Origin: Bolinopsis microptera
Lineage: Eukaryota; Ctenophora; Tentaculata; Lobata; Bolinopsidae
Length of the DNA: 64,000 nt
Assembly: GCF_026151205.1 (NCBI RefSeq)
Contig: NC_087073.1
Span: 14,093,837-14,157,836, forward strand
Reading direction: 5' to 3'
The position numbers and the translations under genes were made by a program. Positions 22,890-33,303 of this stretch are shown in pieces (position 1 is the stretch's first letter; the number at the start of each line of letters is the position of its first letter). The notes beneath the pieces are model-generated. The model was not told where the DNA came from. It did no database searches and was given only the letters and a program-made list of their open reading frames with translations.

Positions 22890-23480
22890 TTCATATTACC
22901 ACAAAACCGATCAAAATGTCGTAGCCAATCTTTGCACGTGCAAGTTCAACATCGTTACTATGGTTACTATGCAACTTGTATTTGTTTACCTAATTTGCAC
23001 GTGGGCGGTCGTACATACATGCATACAAAGATAATTCTTTGAATTATAATAATGACTAGAAAGCCCATGGTAACAGGGATGAAGCTAGTAGTATTCTTTG
23101 AAAGAAATTTTTAATCGTATCAAAAAATATTCATCCCAACCAAAGATACAGCCGATTTAAATGTTAAACATTTTAAACACAAAGTGATTACCACAAATCT
23201 GATCAAAATGCCGTTCCAACAATCTTTTCACGTGCACGTGTGCATTACAACACCGTAGCTATGCAACCTTTTGGTTTTTGCCTAACTTCCTATTTTTCAT
23301 CTAATTTTCACGTGGGCGGTCGTACATACATAAAAAACAATTCTTTGAATTATGATATAGACTAGAAAGCCCGTGGTCACAGGGAGGAAGCTAATAGTAT
23401 TCTTTGGTAATCAGTTTTTATAGCATCAACAAATATCCATCATAACCGAAGATACATCCGATTAGAATTTAGCTCTCACT
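22890..23480. repeat. Tandem duplication of about 300 bp
   Basis: Two diverged head-to-tail copies share TTTGCACGTGGGCGGTCGTACATACAT-like cores, GACTAGAAAGCCC, CAGGGAtGAAGCTA and ATTCTTTG landmarks (first about 22895-23165, second about 23190-23465). Each copy has CACGTG sites. Origin unknown. Confidence 0.8.
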
Positions 23481-23659
23481 GAACACCACTATATGAAAAT
23501 CATTTAGGCTGATTGGGTACCCAATTAAGCTGATTGGGTGCCGTATTAACTGTGTGGGAACTAGGTCAAATTGGGTGAAGTTGTCGGTCACCCGATACAT
23601 CCATACTTTGATTGTCTTATTTGTGACTCTATATACTTGGGTCAATTTCTATTGATCCC

Positions 23660-23712
23660 GTTTGATGAAATGAAAATTAAATGAAATAAAGCATTTTTAT
23701 CCCGCTTATATC
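23660..23712 (-). repeat. LINE-type 3' tail
   Basis: Reading the minus strand, GCGGGATAAAAATGC is followed by TTTATTTCATTTAATTTTCATTTCATC. A close match in the same orientation ends another LINE remnant at 32237-32290, so the two share a 3' end. It lies about 200 bp beyond the ORF1 remnant at 23915-24767. Confidence 0.6.
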
Positions 23713-23914
23713 AACAATCCAAATAAAAAATAAAGATTGCCGATGTCAAAGCGGCTGGCCTCGCGATATAATTCAAAACTAGATACTCAATAATGAATAT
23801 ACTAGTAACAAATATAAAAACCAAAAGTACTTATTTGACATTTTGAAAAAAAATTTTATCACACACGGTATAAAAACTTATGGACGTATATCACTCATTA
23901 TTATGTATCACTCT

Positions 23915-24767
23915 CTAAAATCTTGTCCTCACTACAAATATTACCACTTCTGATATAATAATGTTTTTTGTGTCTTCTTTGGCTATCTGTTTCATTTCCA
24001 AGACCAACCGCTGATGGATAGCTCGATCTTCAGGTGATCGATCTGGAGATATGAAAACAGTTTTGTGATCTTCACACAGTCTCAATTTTTTGGCATTTAC
24101 TAATATATTCTGATGAACGGTACTAGAATTACCTAGCGAAACTTTGACTGGTCTCGTCTTGTCGGCTAATTTCCTCCCAACCCGGATAGCTGCAAAACTG
24201 CTGAAAAATCACGTCAACTTTATCGCACAGTTTCTCTTCATCAGTCTCCTTCAAACCAAAGATAAGCACATTCCTACTGCGATCCTCTTCCGATACAGCA
24301 TTCTGTACAACCTTTTTCAAACTCTCTTCTGTAAGCACAGGTGCAGTTTTAGACACAGCTCGACTGTATGACTTTATCTCAGCTTGGACAGTGTCTTGAA
24401 CGGCGGTCTTGACGGTGGAGTGCACGGATTTCAACTGGTTCGATTTGATTTCCAGAAGTTCAGCCTGCAGCTTGATAACAGTACTTTGCGATCGGATAAG
24501 ATCGCTCTTCAACTCCTCCATATCTTTCTTGATATCCAGAAACATATTGACATGATTATCGGTAGTCTGATACGCATAATACAAATGTTTGACTAAAACT
24601 GCCTTCACTGGCTTTTTGAAAGTTTCATCTGAAAACTCTGATTTATTGTCACAGTTCATAGCTTCCGCGAGTTCAGTAACCCAATCGTTATAGGCCTGAC
24701 GCTCTTCGGTAATGCAGGTAGAGTAACCTGACAATCTTCGAAGAGTATCCCATTCATCATCATCCAT
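23915..24767 (-). pseudogene. LINE ORF1-type RNA-binding protein remnant (frameshifted)
   Basis: From ATG 24767 the frame runs 212 codons. It has a predicted helical/coiled-coil region (about residues 75-140), then EEDRSRNVLIFGLKE, the typical start of the RRM-like domain of LINE ORF1 proteins. The frame is lost near 24160. A shifted frame continues with KTRPVKVSL, TVHQ, NAKKLR and ISPDRSPEDR motifs and stops at 23915. These are the usual C-terminal ORF1 motifs, so one indel broke the gene. ORF1 proteins bind LINE RNA and act as nucleic-acid chaperones. No ORF2 follows on this strand; instead a LINE-like 3' tail occurs at 23712-23660. This points to an internally deleted copy. Confidence 0.75.
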
Positions 24768-24967
24768 CGTGTACTTGTACTTGTATAAAGTAAAAACACA
24801 GTAGTCAGTACCCGCACAATGGCAGTTATAATGTAGCGATAAAATAGAGATAAGAGAGCTAGATTATCAACACGTAACAACAACTGCACATTATAATGCA
24901 ACATAAAAATTAGCATCAGATAATAGAACGCTGCTCCTTCGTTTTCCGAAGACTGCTTTTACTATCT

Positions 24968-25283
24968 TATTATATATAAAGCGAGACGATATATATCCGT
25001 ACCATTTTACTGACACCATGGCATCAACTTTAACACGATTTTCCGCAAAAACCGTAAGAGATATAAAATTAAAACTAAAACTTTTTTGACTGGGTCAAAT
25101 GTCTTAAACTTAATGGCCTTCAAATCAGCATGAAAAAATAAAAAATTTGCCAAGAAATAAAAATTTTAGTGCCCAAAATTTGGACCCCAAGTGGTGTCAA
25201 AAATGCGAATTAAATAAGTAATAATTTATTTAGTCTCTTAAGCCTTGACACCACTTAAGGGTTAGACGGGTTCCTGCTAGTTG
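24968..25283. repeat. Dispersed repeat, copy 1
   Basis: Begins TATATAAAGCGAGACGATAT and ends GACGGGTTCCTGCTAGT. It matches 53065-53416 over its length, with that copy carrying about 50 extra bases near the end. No coding. The family is unknown; identical edges make a mobile origin likely. Confidence 0.85.
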
Positions 25284-25439
25284 TTTTAGATTATCATGCC
25301 TTCACTTCAGTCAAACAATACTTCTGGCTTAAGACTTAAGAGTTGTAAGATTGGATTAGAAATAGATGTATCTATTTCTATTTTATAAACGACTTCAAGA
25401 ATTCGTATTGTGTAACCTATGCTAGGTCTTTTTAGGACA

Positions 25440-25825
25440 GAAGGGCAACCACACAGATTCGGTCCAGTTCTCATCACCTTCGAATTGAAAGGGGGAGATA
25501 TGACAAAACTCCAATTGATGAAAGGACCTGCAACTATTGCGAGCTTAACACCAACCAGCTATTCATCGAGGATGAGAATCATATGCTCCATTTCTGCCCC
25601 CTAGGGAAAGGTCCTAGGGACAAATTTCAAAATCTCAGTGGAAACCTACTCAACAATGTTGGTAATGGTAGCTTCAATCTTGCCTCCACGTTCATGTCGC
25701 AGTCTGATTGCAAGGATACTCCCAGTGATGAGGACGTAAGTTTGATCAAACTCTCAACCAGCACCATTAACCAGATCTACAGACTAACCCTCAACTTCAA
25801 AGACAGTCTGAAAGCAGATAATTAG
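25440..25825 (+). pseudogene. LINE polyprotein C-terminal zinc-knuckle remnant
   Basis: Two overlapping frames join by a shift near 25560. The first reads RTCNYCELN and IEDENHMLHFCP, a C-x2-C ... H-x4-C knuckle found at the C-terminus of many LINE polyproteins. The second continues GPRDKFQNLSG and stops at 25825. Only this terminal module is present, so the copy is truncated and frameshifted. The DNA after the stop is T-rich and pyrimidine-rich, compatible with a 3' UTR. Confidence 0.65.
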
Positions 25826-26830
25826 TTTCCTTTCTCAGTTTTCTTTTTTTGTATTCTCTCTTCTTTTTTCCTCTCCTCCCTTTTTTCTTCCCAGCTTTGA
25901 ATCTGTGATGGATGTGATGGAAGGCTTGCGTTCACTTTTATCCCTACATGGGCTCCCGGCCGTGTGTCCATGTAGGAGCTGTGGGGCCTTCCGAGTGATA
26001 GGGTTACAGTGACTGCTAGTAGAGAAAATATGAAGGTTCCACCAGTAGACATAAATATCGAAAGCAGGGCATTGGCTCGACCTCCGAGGCGGGGTATCCG
26101 TGAGGACCCTGGTCGTAATCAGCTCTGCACTGTTTCAGTGTATCCTGATGCCTGAAATCTCGGACACTGCCTACGTACGGGGTAGACAGCCACGGATGAT
26201 TTTGTCTGTGAGCTTTTCATCACTTCCTGACATGAGCCAGACCTCAGCTGGATCCTTCCTTTTCCTTTTTCTTTATTTCCCGTTCAGTCTACCTCTTCAT
26301 CATCAGCTTGAGTTGCTTCGCCTTGCATTCGAACTTTGCCTCCACAGTTCACCACGGCACCTCTTTTGGATGCCTCCTGCCGGGCAACACTAGCTCTCAG
26401 ACACTGGCTAACTTACCGCGCACGGTTTAGTTTCTGTGTCTTTTCTGTGGCCGTGTATTCCGTTTTATGCCACCCTCTCTGCCGTTCTCGCGCTTGCGCT
26501 CACCCACTCCTCAGTGGGCTGTTCATTTGACAGAGTTACTGGCTGGCACTCCCATCATCTTCTCACTCACCATCACTGCCCAATCAAATTTATGCAATCA
26601 AAATCACTATGCACCCATAATCATATGATCAAAACACAAAGCTTTGAAATATACTTTTTTCTGTTTGAGATTTGAATAACGTTACTGTAATGTTCCAAAT
26701 TATATTTTAAATGTTCAAATGTTCAAATGAAATTTGAATAAAGCTTATTTTCATTGTTTTTGATTGTTCACTAAATTCAGTGTTCAATCTTAAAGCTGAG
26801 CCGTGACGTATTTGTTTTTCAGTAGAAAAC
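25826..26830. other. Possible LINE 3' region, no gene
   Basis: GC-richer DNA follows the LINE remnant, with CATGGGCTCCCGGCCGTGTG at 25948 and a later complementary CATGTAGGAGC. Short open frames near 26100-26675 lack motifs. I see no exon feeding the GPCR at 26831. Confidence 0.4.
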
Positions 26831-27685
26831 ATGACTCTACCAACATTTTATCACACATCTTCACTCCTGGGACTTCTCGGAAACAGCTTCGTGATCTACT
26901 AAACATTTTACCACAAAGCTATCAAGTTGGACAAGCTCTCAGTTTGGATCATTCAGAACTTGGCAGTGTCAGATCTTATCGCTAACAATATCCTTATCTT
27001 GATTCCTGTCATCATATCTCTCTATGCGAACAATCGATGGGTTCTTGGAGACACTTTCTGCAAGGCGATGTTCATCAACAAGTACACAGGATGTGTGGCT
27101 AACATATTCTTGATAAATACCTTGGCGTTCAATACAATAATGAGATGCCTGTTCCCACTTCGAAATCTAGATTGCTCCAAAAAACAGCGGTGGTCCATAA
27201 CAGTTATCACTATCATTGTGGCGATGATACTTCCTTTCTACTACTTCTACGGAGCCATAGTTGAGCGTATCTTTATTGTTGATTTCTCGATTGCTCAATG
27301 CATGTGTGGGTCGAACCGTACAGCATTTCCTAAAAGCTGGCATTTATATTTTGATTATCTTACGACTATACTTCTGAATAGATTGCCTTGTCTGACTTTG
27401 CTTCTTATGAACACTTTTCTAGTGATCTACGCAGTCAATAAAACGAGAAATCCAGTAAACAAGAAGAATGTCCTGATAGTCCTGATAGTAACCGCATCCT
27501 TCTTGATTTCGGTGTTTCCGTACTTCATCTATTACCTTATTCATGGTACTCCTTCGTGGGTTGACACTGACTACATCCTGCGTCTCGTGACTTTTACGAT
27601 GTTCCTTTCATTTTGGTCCAATCCAATTATCTACTTCTTCACCAAAGCACCAACAATCACTTCCAAAAATTCTCCATCAACATAG
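26831..27685 (+). pseudogene. Class A GPCR with in-frame stop in the first intracellular loop
   Basis: One uninterrupted exon reads as seven membrane helices. ATG 26831 opens TM1 with the GN motif (LLGNSFVIY), then a TAA at 26900-26902, then the same frame continues to 27685. Seen afterwards: NLAVSD in TM2, the TM3 cysteine (TFCKAMF), MRC in place of DRY at the TM3 end, FPYFIYY in TM6 lacking the CWxP tryptophan, and NPIIY in TM7. Length without the stop is about 284 residues, with almost no N-terminal tail, so an upstream exon may exist. Family: rhodopsin-like receptor of unknown ligand. A single A/T change would restore reading, so the stop may be a true null, a polymorphism or an assembly error. 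The non-canonical DRY suggests a relaxed or derived receptor. Confidence 0.8.
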
Positions 27686-28140
27686 TTCTCACAACAAGAA
27701 GTTATATTTACAGGGATTAGTATAGTGAATCAGTAACTTCACGAACAGAATCAGTGTTACAACGCTTTAGGGCTAGTCTACAAGGCAGGCCATGTACCCT
27801 TAGGCCCAAAAGTGCATCCTTATATGCAGAACCGGGAGCTGTGAGCCACTTTTGGCTTAATTTCGTTAGCACAAGTATGAGCTGGCCTTGCCAAAGTCGA
27901 ACCTAACTTTGAACTTTTTTATGATTTAACTAAATGAAAATCAACAGCTCAATTAGGGTGTATTTCTTGTTACCGCTAACCGCATGTCTGTGATTACTGC
28001 TGTCCTTTTATTAGTGCATTTTATGCTGCACAGTGTTTCTTGGCAAGAATAAGCGCGTAGTTGCTTTCACTTCGTTACTTTTATCATGTCCCTATCGTAT
28101 CGTTTAAAGTAGAAATCTTTCAAATTAGAAACCAATTTGA
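27686..28140. other. Stretch with no recognised gene
   Basis: No open frame or repeat that I recognise between the GPCR and the LINE fragment. Confidence 0.5.
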
Positions 28141-28503
28141 ATGTTGACCAGATTAAGACCAGATTTGGTTCTTTTCTCGAAAGCTTCCAAGAGAGTAATC
28201 TGGTGGGAGCTTACAGTACCGTCGGAAGAGAGAATAGCTGCATCCCATGAGCTGAAGCTTGATCGGTATAACAGTCTACAAGCGGAAATACAAGCTAATG
28301 GGTGGTCATGTTTCAGCTTTGCTGTTGAGGTTGGTGCTAGAGGTGTGGTCGCAGCAAGTTTGGAGTGTGCATCAAGGAAGATTGGTCTGACTGGGAGAGC
28401 CCTCAAGAAGTTGGTCAGAGATTGTGGGAAGGATGCAGCCCATTGTTCAAGATGGATTTATCTGCTGTCTAGGAAAAGAGAGTGGGAGATGAGAGCTGTT
28501 TGA
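28141..28503 (+). pseudogene. Retroelement polyprotein C-terminal remnant (ELTVP domain)
   Basis: The frame shows RPDLVLFSK, WWELTVPSEERI, HELKLDRYN, NGWSCFSFAVEVGARG and RKIGLTGRALK. This order is the C-terminal domain that follows reverse transcriptase in a group of marine-invertebrate LINE-like polyproteins (recalled family pattern; not searched). The acidic E-x(n)-E core resembles a restriction-enzyme-like fold, but that is inference. The reverse transcriptase is missing upstream, where stops occur. The GC-rich DNA to about 28980 probably belongs to the same element's 3' region. Confidence 0.6.
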
Positions 28504-29316
28504 GCTTTATGACTTCACCTAACAGCCAGAGGTGCCATAAGCTAACTCGTCGTAAATCGCGAGCTCTAGCAGGTATCCTCGGGTGATTGTCAGATCAGAT
28601 GGTGGTCCAAGAGAGACTGCTGGGGCACCTGACAGAAAACCGTATCGCAATGAAAGCCCCGAAACGGTGTCAGGTTTGTGACTGAAGATTCTGATCAAGC
28701 TCAGGGTTGAGTCTACACAGTGTCGCCACTTGCCGATGCCAGTTGATGCGAGAAGACACTGATGTAAGTGGGAAGTTATGTCTAAGAAACAGCGTGTGGT
28801 TCGGGTGCCGGTTGAACGCATGTAAAAGGGAGGGTATATCCGTATTTCGCTGCTAGTGATGCAGTCCTTAGCCCGGTAGCTAAGGCTTCCCCGTTTCTCG
28901 CTCATTTGTGCTCCGATGGGCTTGTGACCTCTGCGGGGGTCAAGTGCAGGATGAGGGACATGGCTGACCAGGAGAAGGTTGTTTTTGGGAGATAGAGTAA
29001 GGTTGGTTTGGTGTTGTGCCTTCGCAGTTTAACTGTATCTTTACTCTAATAGATCAACACTTATGATCCTGAGGAATAATGCTTGAGAGGTAATCGTACT
29101 GTAGTGCGACACGTACTCTGAGTGGAGTTGGGTTAAAAACATATAAGAGATACGATGATTTAACTTGTAGAAGCTTTCAATAAACATGTGTTAATCGTCG
29201 TCAGCTGAATGTGATGTGGTGGACAATGCTTATATGTGATTGAGTGGTGTCAGGGATGGAGGGTGGGGGAGGTGTGGGTGGGAAAGTGAAAATTACAGTA
29301 CAATGTCAATAAAAAT
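28504..29316. other. Probable retroelement 3' region; one TGTCGCAC motif
   Basis: GC-rich sequence to about 28990 without a convincing gene; a 128-codon minus-strand frame looks like a shadow. At 29094-29115 the phrase CGTACTGTAGTGCGACACGTA occurs, which recurs at 31.2 and 34.8 kb around this transposon cluster. Confidence 0.45.
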
Positions 29317-31164
29317 TTAGTCTTCTGTTGAGGTTGAGAAGGAAATGCCAGATGGTCTGGACTTTAAGGATTTGGCAATTTTAGGAAGAATGGGGTCCCA
29401 GAGGGAACTACATTTGGGTGCGCGGTCTGTTCTGTTCATAGCTGGTTGTCGTATTTGTATAGCTGCGTGTTCTGTGAGGTCAAGTTGGGAGCGTGAGGTG
29501 AGGGATTTGAGGACTTCGATGTTGTTCCAGGAGATGGTGTGGCCGGTGGTCAGGGCATGATGTGCAGGGGCTGATTTGATTCTGTCTGTGGATTCGTCGA
29601 TGGCGTTGTTGAGTCTGTAACATCGTTCGTGTTCTTTCATGCGGTGGACCAAGGGTCTGTAGGTCTGTCCGGCGTATTTGGAGGGGCACTGTGAGCAGGA
29701 AATTTCGTAGATGGTGTTGGGAGTGAGGTGAGTAGGGGGTGTGGTCTTCGTTTTGGTGAGGAGGTTGCGGAGGGAGGTAGCAGAGGAGTGGGTGACTTTG
29801 ATGTCGTGTTGTCCGAGTATCTTGGAGATGGGTTTGGATAGGGAGGGATGGAAAGGAAGAGAAACACTAAGGGCATGTTCACGGGTCTGTCGGTTGAATG
29901 AGGCTAGGGATTGGTGGCGAGAGGGGTTGGTGAATTTCCGTTGTACTTCGTCCATGATGGTGGTGATGCGGTGAGGAGGGAAGCCGTTCTGGAGGCAAAC
30001 GTGTCGTACTGTCTGGAGTTCGTCGTCAAGGTGTTGGGGTGAGCAGATGTTGTGGGCTCTTCTGGTCAGTGATCGGATGACTGCGTTCTTAGATGAGTTG
30101 GTGGTGCAGGAGGAGTACTTGGTGTAGAGGTTGGTGTGGGTGGGTTTTCTGTAGACTGATGTGGATTTGTCAGGGTGGATGAGAACGTCAAGGAAGGGTA
30201 TAGTTCCGTCTGTAGAGGGATGTTCTTGGGTAAAGTTGAGGTCTTCAGTAAGGGAGTTAAGGAATGTAAGGAAGGATTCTGCGTGGTTTCTGTCTCTGAA
30301 AGATCCAAGGCCGTCGTCAACGAAATGGGAGTAAGTGTTCGGAGGGTCAGGACATGAGGATAAAGCTAAGGTCTCGATTTCAGCAAGGCGGATTTCAGCT
30401 AGTTCAACAATGAGGGGGGATCCCATTGTACCACCTTCGTCTTGGGAGTAGAAGGAGCCGTTGAATTCAAGGTATGAGTTGTCAAGGCAAAAGTTGATGA
30501 GGGAGCCTATGGTGGTGGTGGTGACATTGGAGGGAAGACGAGAGGGGTTCTGTTCAAAGGAGGAGATGACAGTTTTGAGGGATAGGCGCATGTCACAGGA
30601 GGTGTACAAGGATTGGACGTCTAAGGAGGCGTGGTAGTGGAAGGAGGGATTGAGAGAGGAGTCGAAGCGATGTTTGAAGTCGGAAGAGTCTTTGAGGCGT
30701 AAGGGGTTCTGGGCTAGGGGTTTGAGGAAAGATGCGAGGACTTTGTGGAGGGCTTGGAGGGGGGTGTTGTAGAAGCTGACTACGGGACGGATAGGTGCGC
30801 CGGGTTTGTGTATCTTAGGTTGTCCGTAAAGTTGAGGCCATCTAGGATGTAGGTTGCGCATCTTGTGGTATAGGTCGGTCGTGATCTTCTTGTCGGTGTG
30901 TAGTTTCTTGAGGACTTTCTGTAGTTTAGTGGTAACGGATTGAGTGGGGTCTTTCGTTAAGAGGGTGTAACTACCTGAGGATAAGTGGTCGGTAACTTTG
31001 GTTATGTATTGATCGTGAGTCAGTACAACAGTGGCGTTGCCCTTATCAGCAGGTAGAAATTTCAATTCAGATTTCTTAGATTTTAAAGATTTAAGAGCGG
31101 TACGTTGTTGTGGAGTCAAATTGTCGGCGGTACGTTGTTGTGGAGTCAAATTGTCGGTGGTCAT
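29317..31164 (-). CDS. Penelope-like element: reverse transcriptase with GIY-YIG endonuclease
   Basis: An intact 615-codon frame from ATG 31164. It begins at the region that leads into the RT (NLTPQQRTALKSL, FLPADKGNATVVL), then RT motifs PKIHKPGAPIRPVVS, DVQSLYTS, GTMGSPL and the catalytic FVDDGL, then FLDVLIHP and VYRKPTHTNLY. A C-x2-C linker (ISCSQCPSKYAGQTYRPLVHRMKEHE) opens the GIY-YIG nuclease, with the usual arginine, the glutamate of DLTEHAAI and the asparagine of AMNR in place. Known role: target-primed retrotransposition of Penelope elements. The N-terminal several hundred bases usual in the family are missing. A 27-bp repeat doubles NLTPQQRTAD at the N-terminus. The ATG directly abuts a 36-bp inverted repeat. 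All key residues remain, so it may be young. Confidence 0.93.
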   Translation of the reverse strand: MTTDNLTPQQRTADNLTPQQRTALKSLKSKKSELKFLPADKGNATVVLTHDQYITKVTDHLSSGSYTLLTKDPTQSVTTKLQKVLKKLHTDKKITTDLYHKMRNLHPRWPQLYGQPKIHKPGAPIRPVVSFYNTPLQALHKVLASFLKPLAQNPLRLKDSSDFKHRFDSSLNPSFHYHASLDVQSLYTSCDMRLSLKTVISSFEQNPSRLPSNVTTTTIGSLINFCLDNSYLEFNGSFYSQDEGGTMGSPLIVELAEIRLAEIETLALSSCPDPPNTYSHFVDDGLGSFRDRNHAESFLTFLNSLTEDLNFTQEHPSTDGTIPFLDVLIHPDKSTSVYRKPTHTNLYTKYSSCTTNSSKNAVIRSLTRRAHNICSPQHLDDELQTVRHVCLQNGFPPHRITTIMDEVQRKFTNPSRHQSLASFNRQTREHALSVSLPFHPSLSKPISKILGQHDIKVTHSSATSLRNLLTKTKTTPPTHLTPNTIYEISCSQCPSKYAGQTYRPLVHRMKEHERCYRLNNAIDESTDRIKSAPAHHALTTGHTISWNNIEVLKSLTSRSQLDLTEHAAIQIRQPAMNRTDRAPKCSSLWDPILPKIAKSLKSRPSGISFSTSTED

Positions 31165-31310
31165 GTGTTTTTGTCGGACTTCGCACTAGAGTACGTGTCG
31201 TACTCTAGTGCGACACGTACTCTAGTGCGAAGTCCGACAAAAACACCCTCTGTCGCACTACAGTACGTGTCGCACTACGATCCAGGTAGCGTACTCTAGT
31301 GCGACAAAAT
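31165..31310. repeat. Perfect 36-bp inverted repeat plus TGTCGCACTA motifs
   Basis: 31165-31200 and 31211-31246 are exact reverse complements separated by 10 bp. Inside and downstream run copies of CTAGTGCGACACGTACT-type phrases (to about 31310). The same motif set is found at 29094-29115 and 34733-34912. It abuts the Penelope start codon on one side and lies 350 bp from a MULE-type remnant on the other. It may be a terminal structure of either element. Confidence 0.9.
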
Positions 31311-31659
31311 ATCCTGACTTATTTCCAAGTTCAGGTCACATCCTATCCTTCTTATGGACCATTAAGTGATTCGTCGGGTCGGTTCACGTCACTTATTTCG
31401 AAGTGATCTTGCGAATACGATTCGTCGGATCACATCACGTGTTTCGAAGTTATCCACTGATCATAATTCCTTCGGGTCAGTTCAAGCCACGTATGCAGTA
31501 TGTGATCCACTGGGTAACTCTTAAGCAGCATATGATTCTCATTCCTATCACACGCATCGTATGAAGGTATATCTCCGATTGCATTGGGATAACAAGTTCA
31601 TATGCTTGGGCCATAAATAAGGTCACGATGATTCTACCAAAGCATCTAACAACATCAAC

Positions 31660-32134
31660 ATGTCTTCTTCAATCACCTTCATTCCTGGACGCACTACTGG
31701 TTCAAGAAACGTTATCCACGACGGATACCGCTACTGCCTGGATAAGAATTGCGACGACAAGATCTACTGGCGATGCACTGAGAAGACCTGCTCCGGACGT
31801 CTCAGTCTGACGAACAACACTACTGTGACCTGGACGCAGCTGAAAGCAACCCTTCCCTCGGAGATGGATTCCTTTGCTGCCTAGTGACTACTACGAACGT
31901 ACCTGGGTCGGAACACAAACCTCCTCTCCCCCTTGATGGGCTGCACCAACCCTACTATCTGGCGATTTATCGACGTCCTGAAGAAGGAGCAGGATCTAAC
32001 CCAATGGAAGATCAACCAGAAGAATGAAGATGCTCAGACAACTACCTCCTCGCCGACTGAAGAAGTGGACTGATTACGACCGTCGCTTGAACGCTGTGAT
32101 TGATAGCTACGATGATTATAACAGAAAGGATTAG
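31660..32134 (+). pseudogene. FLYWCH zinc-finger / MULE-type protein, internally deleted
   Basis: ATG 31660 opens a FLYWCH-like finger: GYRYCLDKNC, then YWRCTEKTCSGRLSL with the two cysteines and the WRC core. Reading continues in shifted frames with YYERTWVG, NPTIWRFIDVLKKEQ and WTDYDRRLNAVIDSYDDY, ending TAG 32134. In FLYWCH-MULE proteins these C-terminal phrases follow a central transposase domain of several hundred residues, which is absent here. At least two frame changes and one deletion are needed, so it cannot make the full protein. The N-terminal finger frame alone is 74 codons. Origin may be a Mutator-like transposon or a captured host gene. Family assignment is from recalled pattern. 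Confidence 0.7.
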
Positions 32135-33303
32135 TTGAAGTGTGGTGGAACAATGATTTGAATTGAATATTGTGATTGCAATCTTTGATTTTATATTTAA
32201 CCCCATTACTCATACACGACTACACTCTTGTCATTGAAATGAAATGAAATGAAATGAGGTATTTATATCCCGCTCATATGATTAACCAACAACACAAGGA
32301 AGGTGGTTAACCATGCACAGTGGTCCGGGCGCCCATGCGAGGTAGACATAGGCATGACTAAGGGGTATGATATACCACAAAACATGTTTATTAGGGGTAT
32401 CTTGCCCCAAAATAACGTTTAAAAAGGTTTTCAGAGTGATTAGATGGATATTTGACCTCAAATATTAATTTTACCTGATTTTTTGTCAAAAATTGCATTT
32501 TTTGGCAATTTTACAAGATGGCACAATAATTTTTTTTGCAGTGTATTGGGATTGCTGTATAGAATTGAGTCTAATTTAGCCTAGATAGAGAACTGAGATA
32601 ACACAATTAAACAGTTTAGAGCTCACTTTTACCTATTTTGGGCAATTTATTAGAGTTTTGACCAGGTTTCTAAAACGCGCGATTTTGACGCGCTGGCAAA
32701 AAAAGAGCTTTTTGTGAAATTAATTATGGTTTTTTGCATTGCATCGGCATCTATTTTTTCTAACAGGTTAACCTGGACTAAAAGGAATCTAAGATGATGA
32801 CCTAAAATCCTATGACTAGGTCCCGGACCACTGCCATGTTAGAGCGGCTGACTGTGAGTGATGTGAGCAAATGTGCAAAAATGAACGGTATAACGTAATA
32901 TTAATATAAGACCAAGACAAAATTAAAACATCTTTTATTTTAAACCACACTAAACTAAAAAGAAGCAGAGACCATACAATACATGTAGGTATAATAAAGG
33001 TTAGTACAGTGACATAGAAAGGTAGAGAACTTAGACATAAAATGGGGTGCGGTAAGAGATAAAAGCCAAGGTGTCTTGCAAAAATGAAGACAAATGGAAA
33101 GAAAAAACATCAAAACTGATTATATAAATGGTTCTTTAACATTCGCTTGAAGCAGTTGGTATCAGTAATACATCTCAACATCAGTGGAAGAGAGTTCCAT
33201 GCAATCGGTGCATGGCTTGAGAAACGTCTGTCATCAACTTTGGACTTTTTATTCTTTGGTACCTTGAGCATGAGATGGTCACCAGGCTGGCAGAGGCACA
33301 TAT

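Noticed and set aside
28519-28905. 128-codon minus-strand open frame
   Set aside because: No motif; it lies in the GC-rich 3' region of a plus-strand retroelement remnant and looks like a shadow.
31165-31310. Hammerhead ribozyme as found in some Penelope elements
   Set aside because: I looked for the CTGATGA and GAAA core on both strands near both ends of the element and did not find them together.
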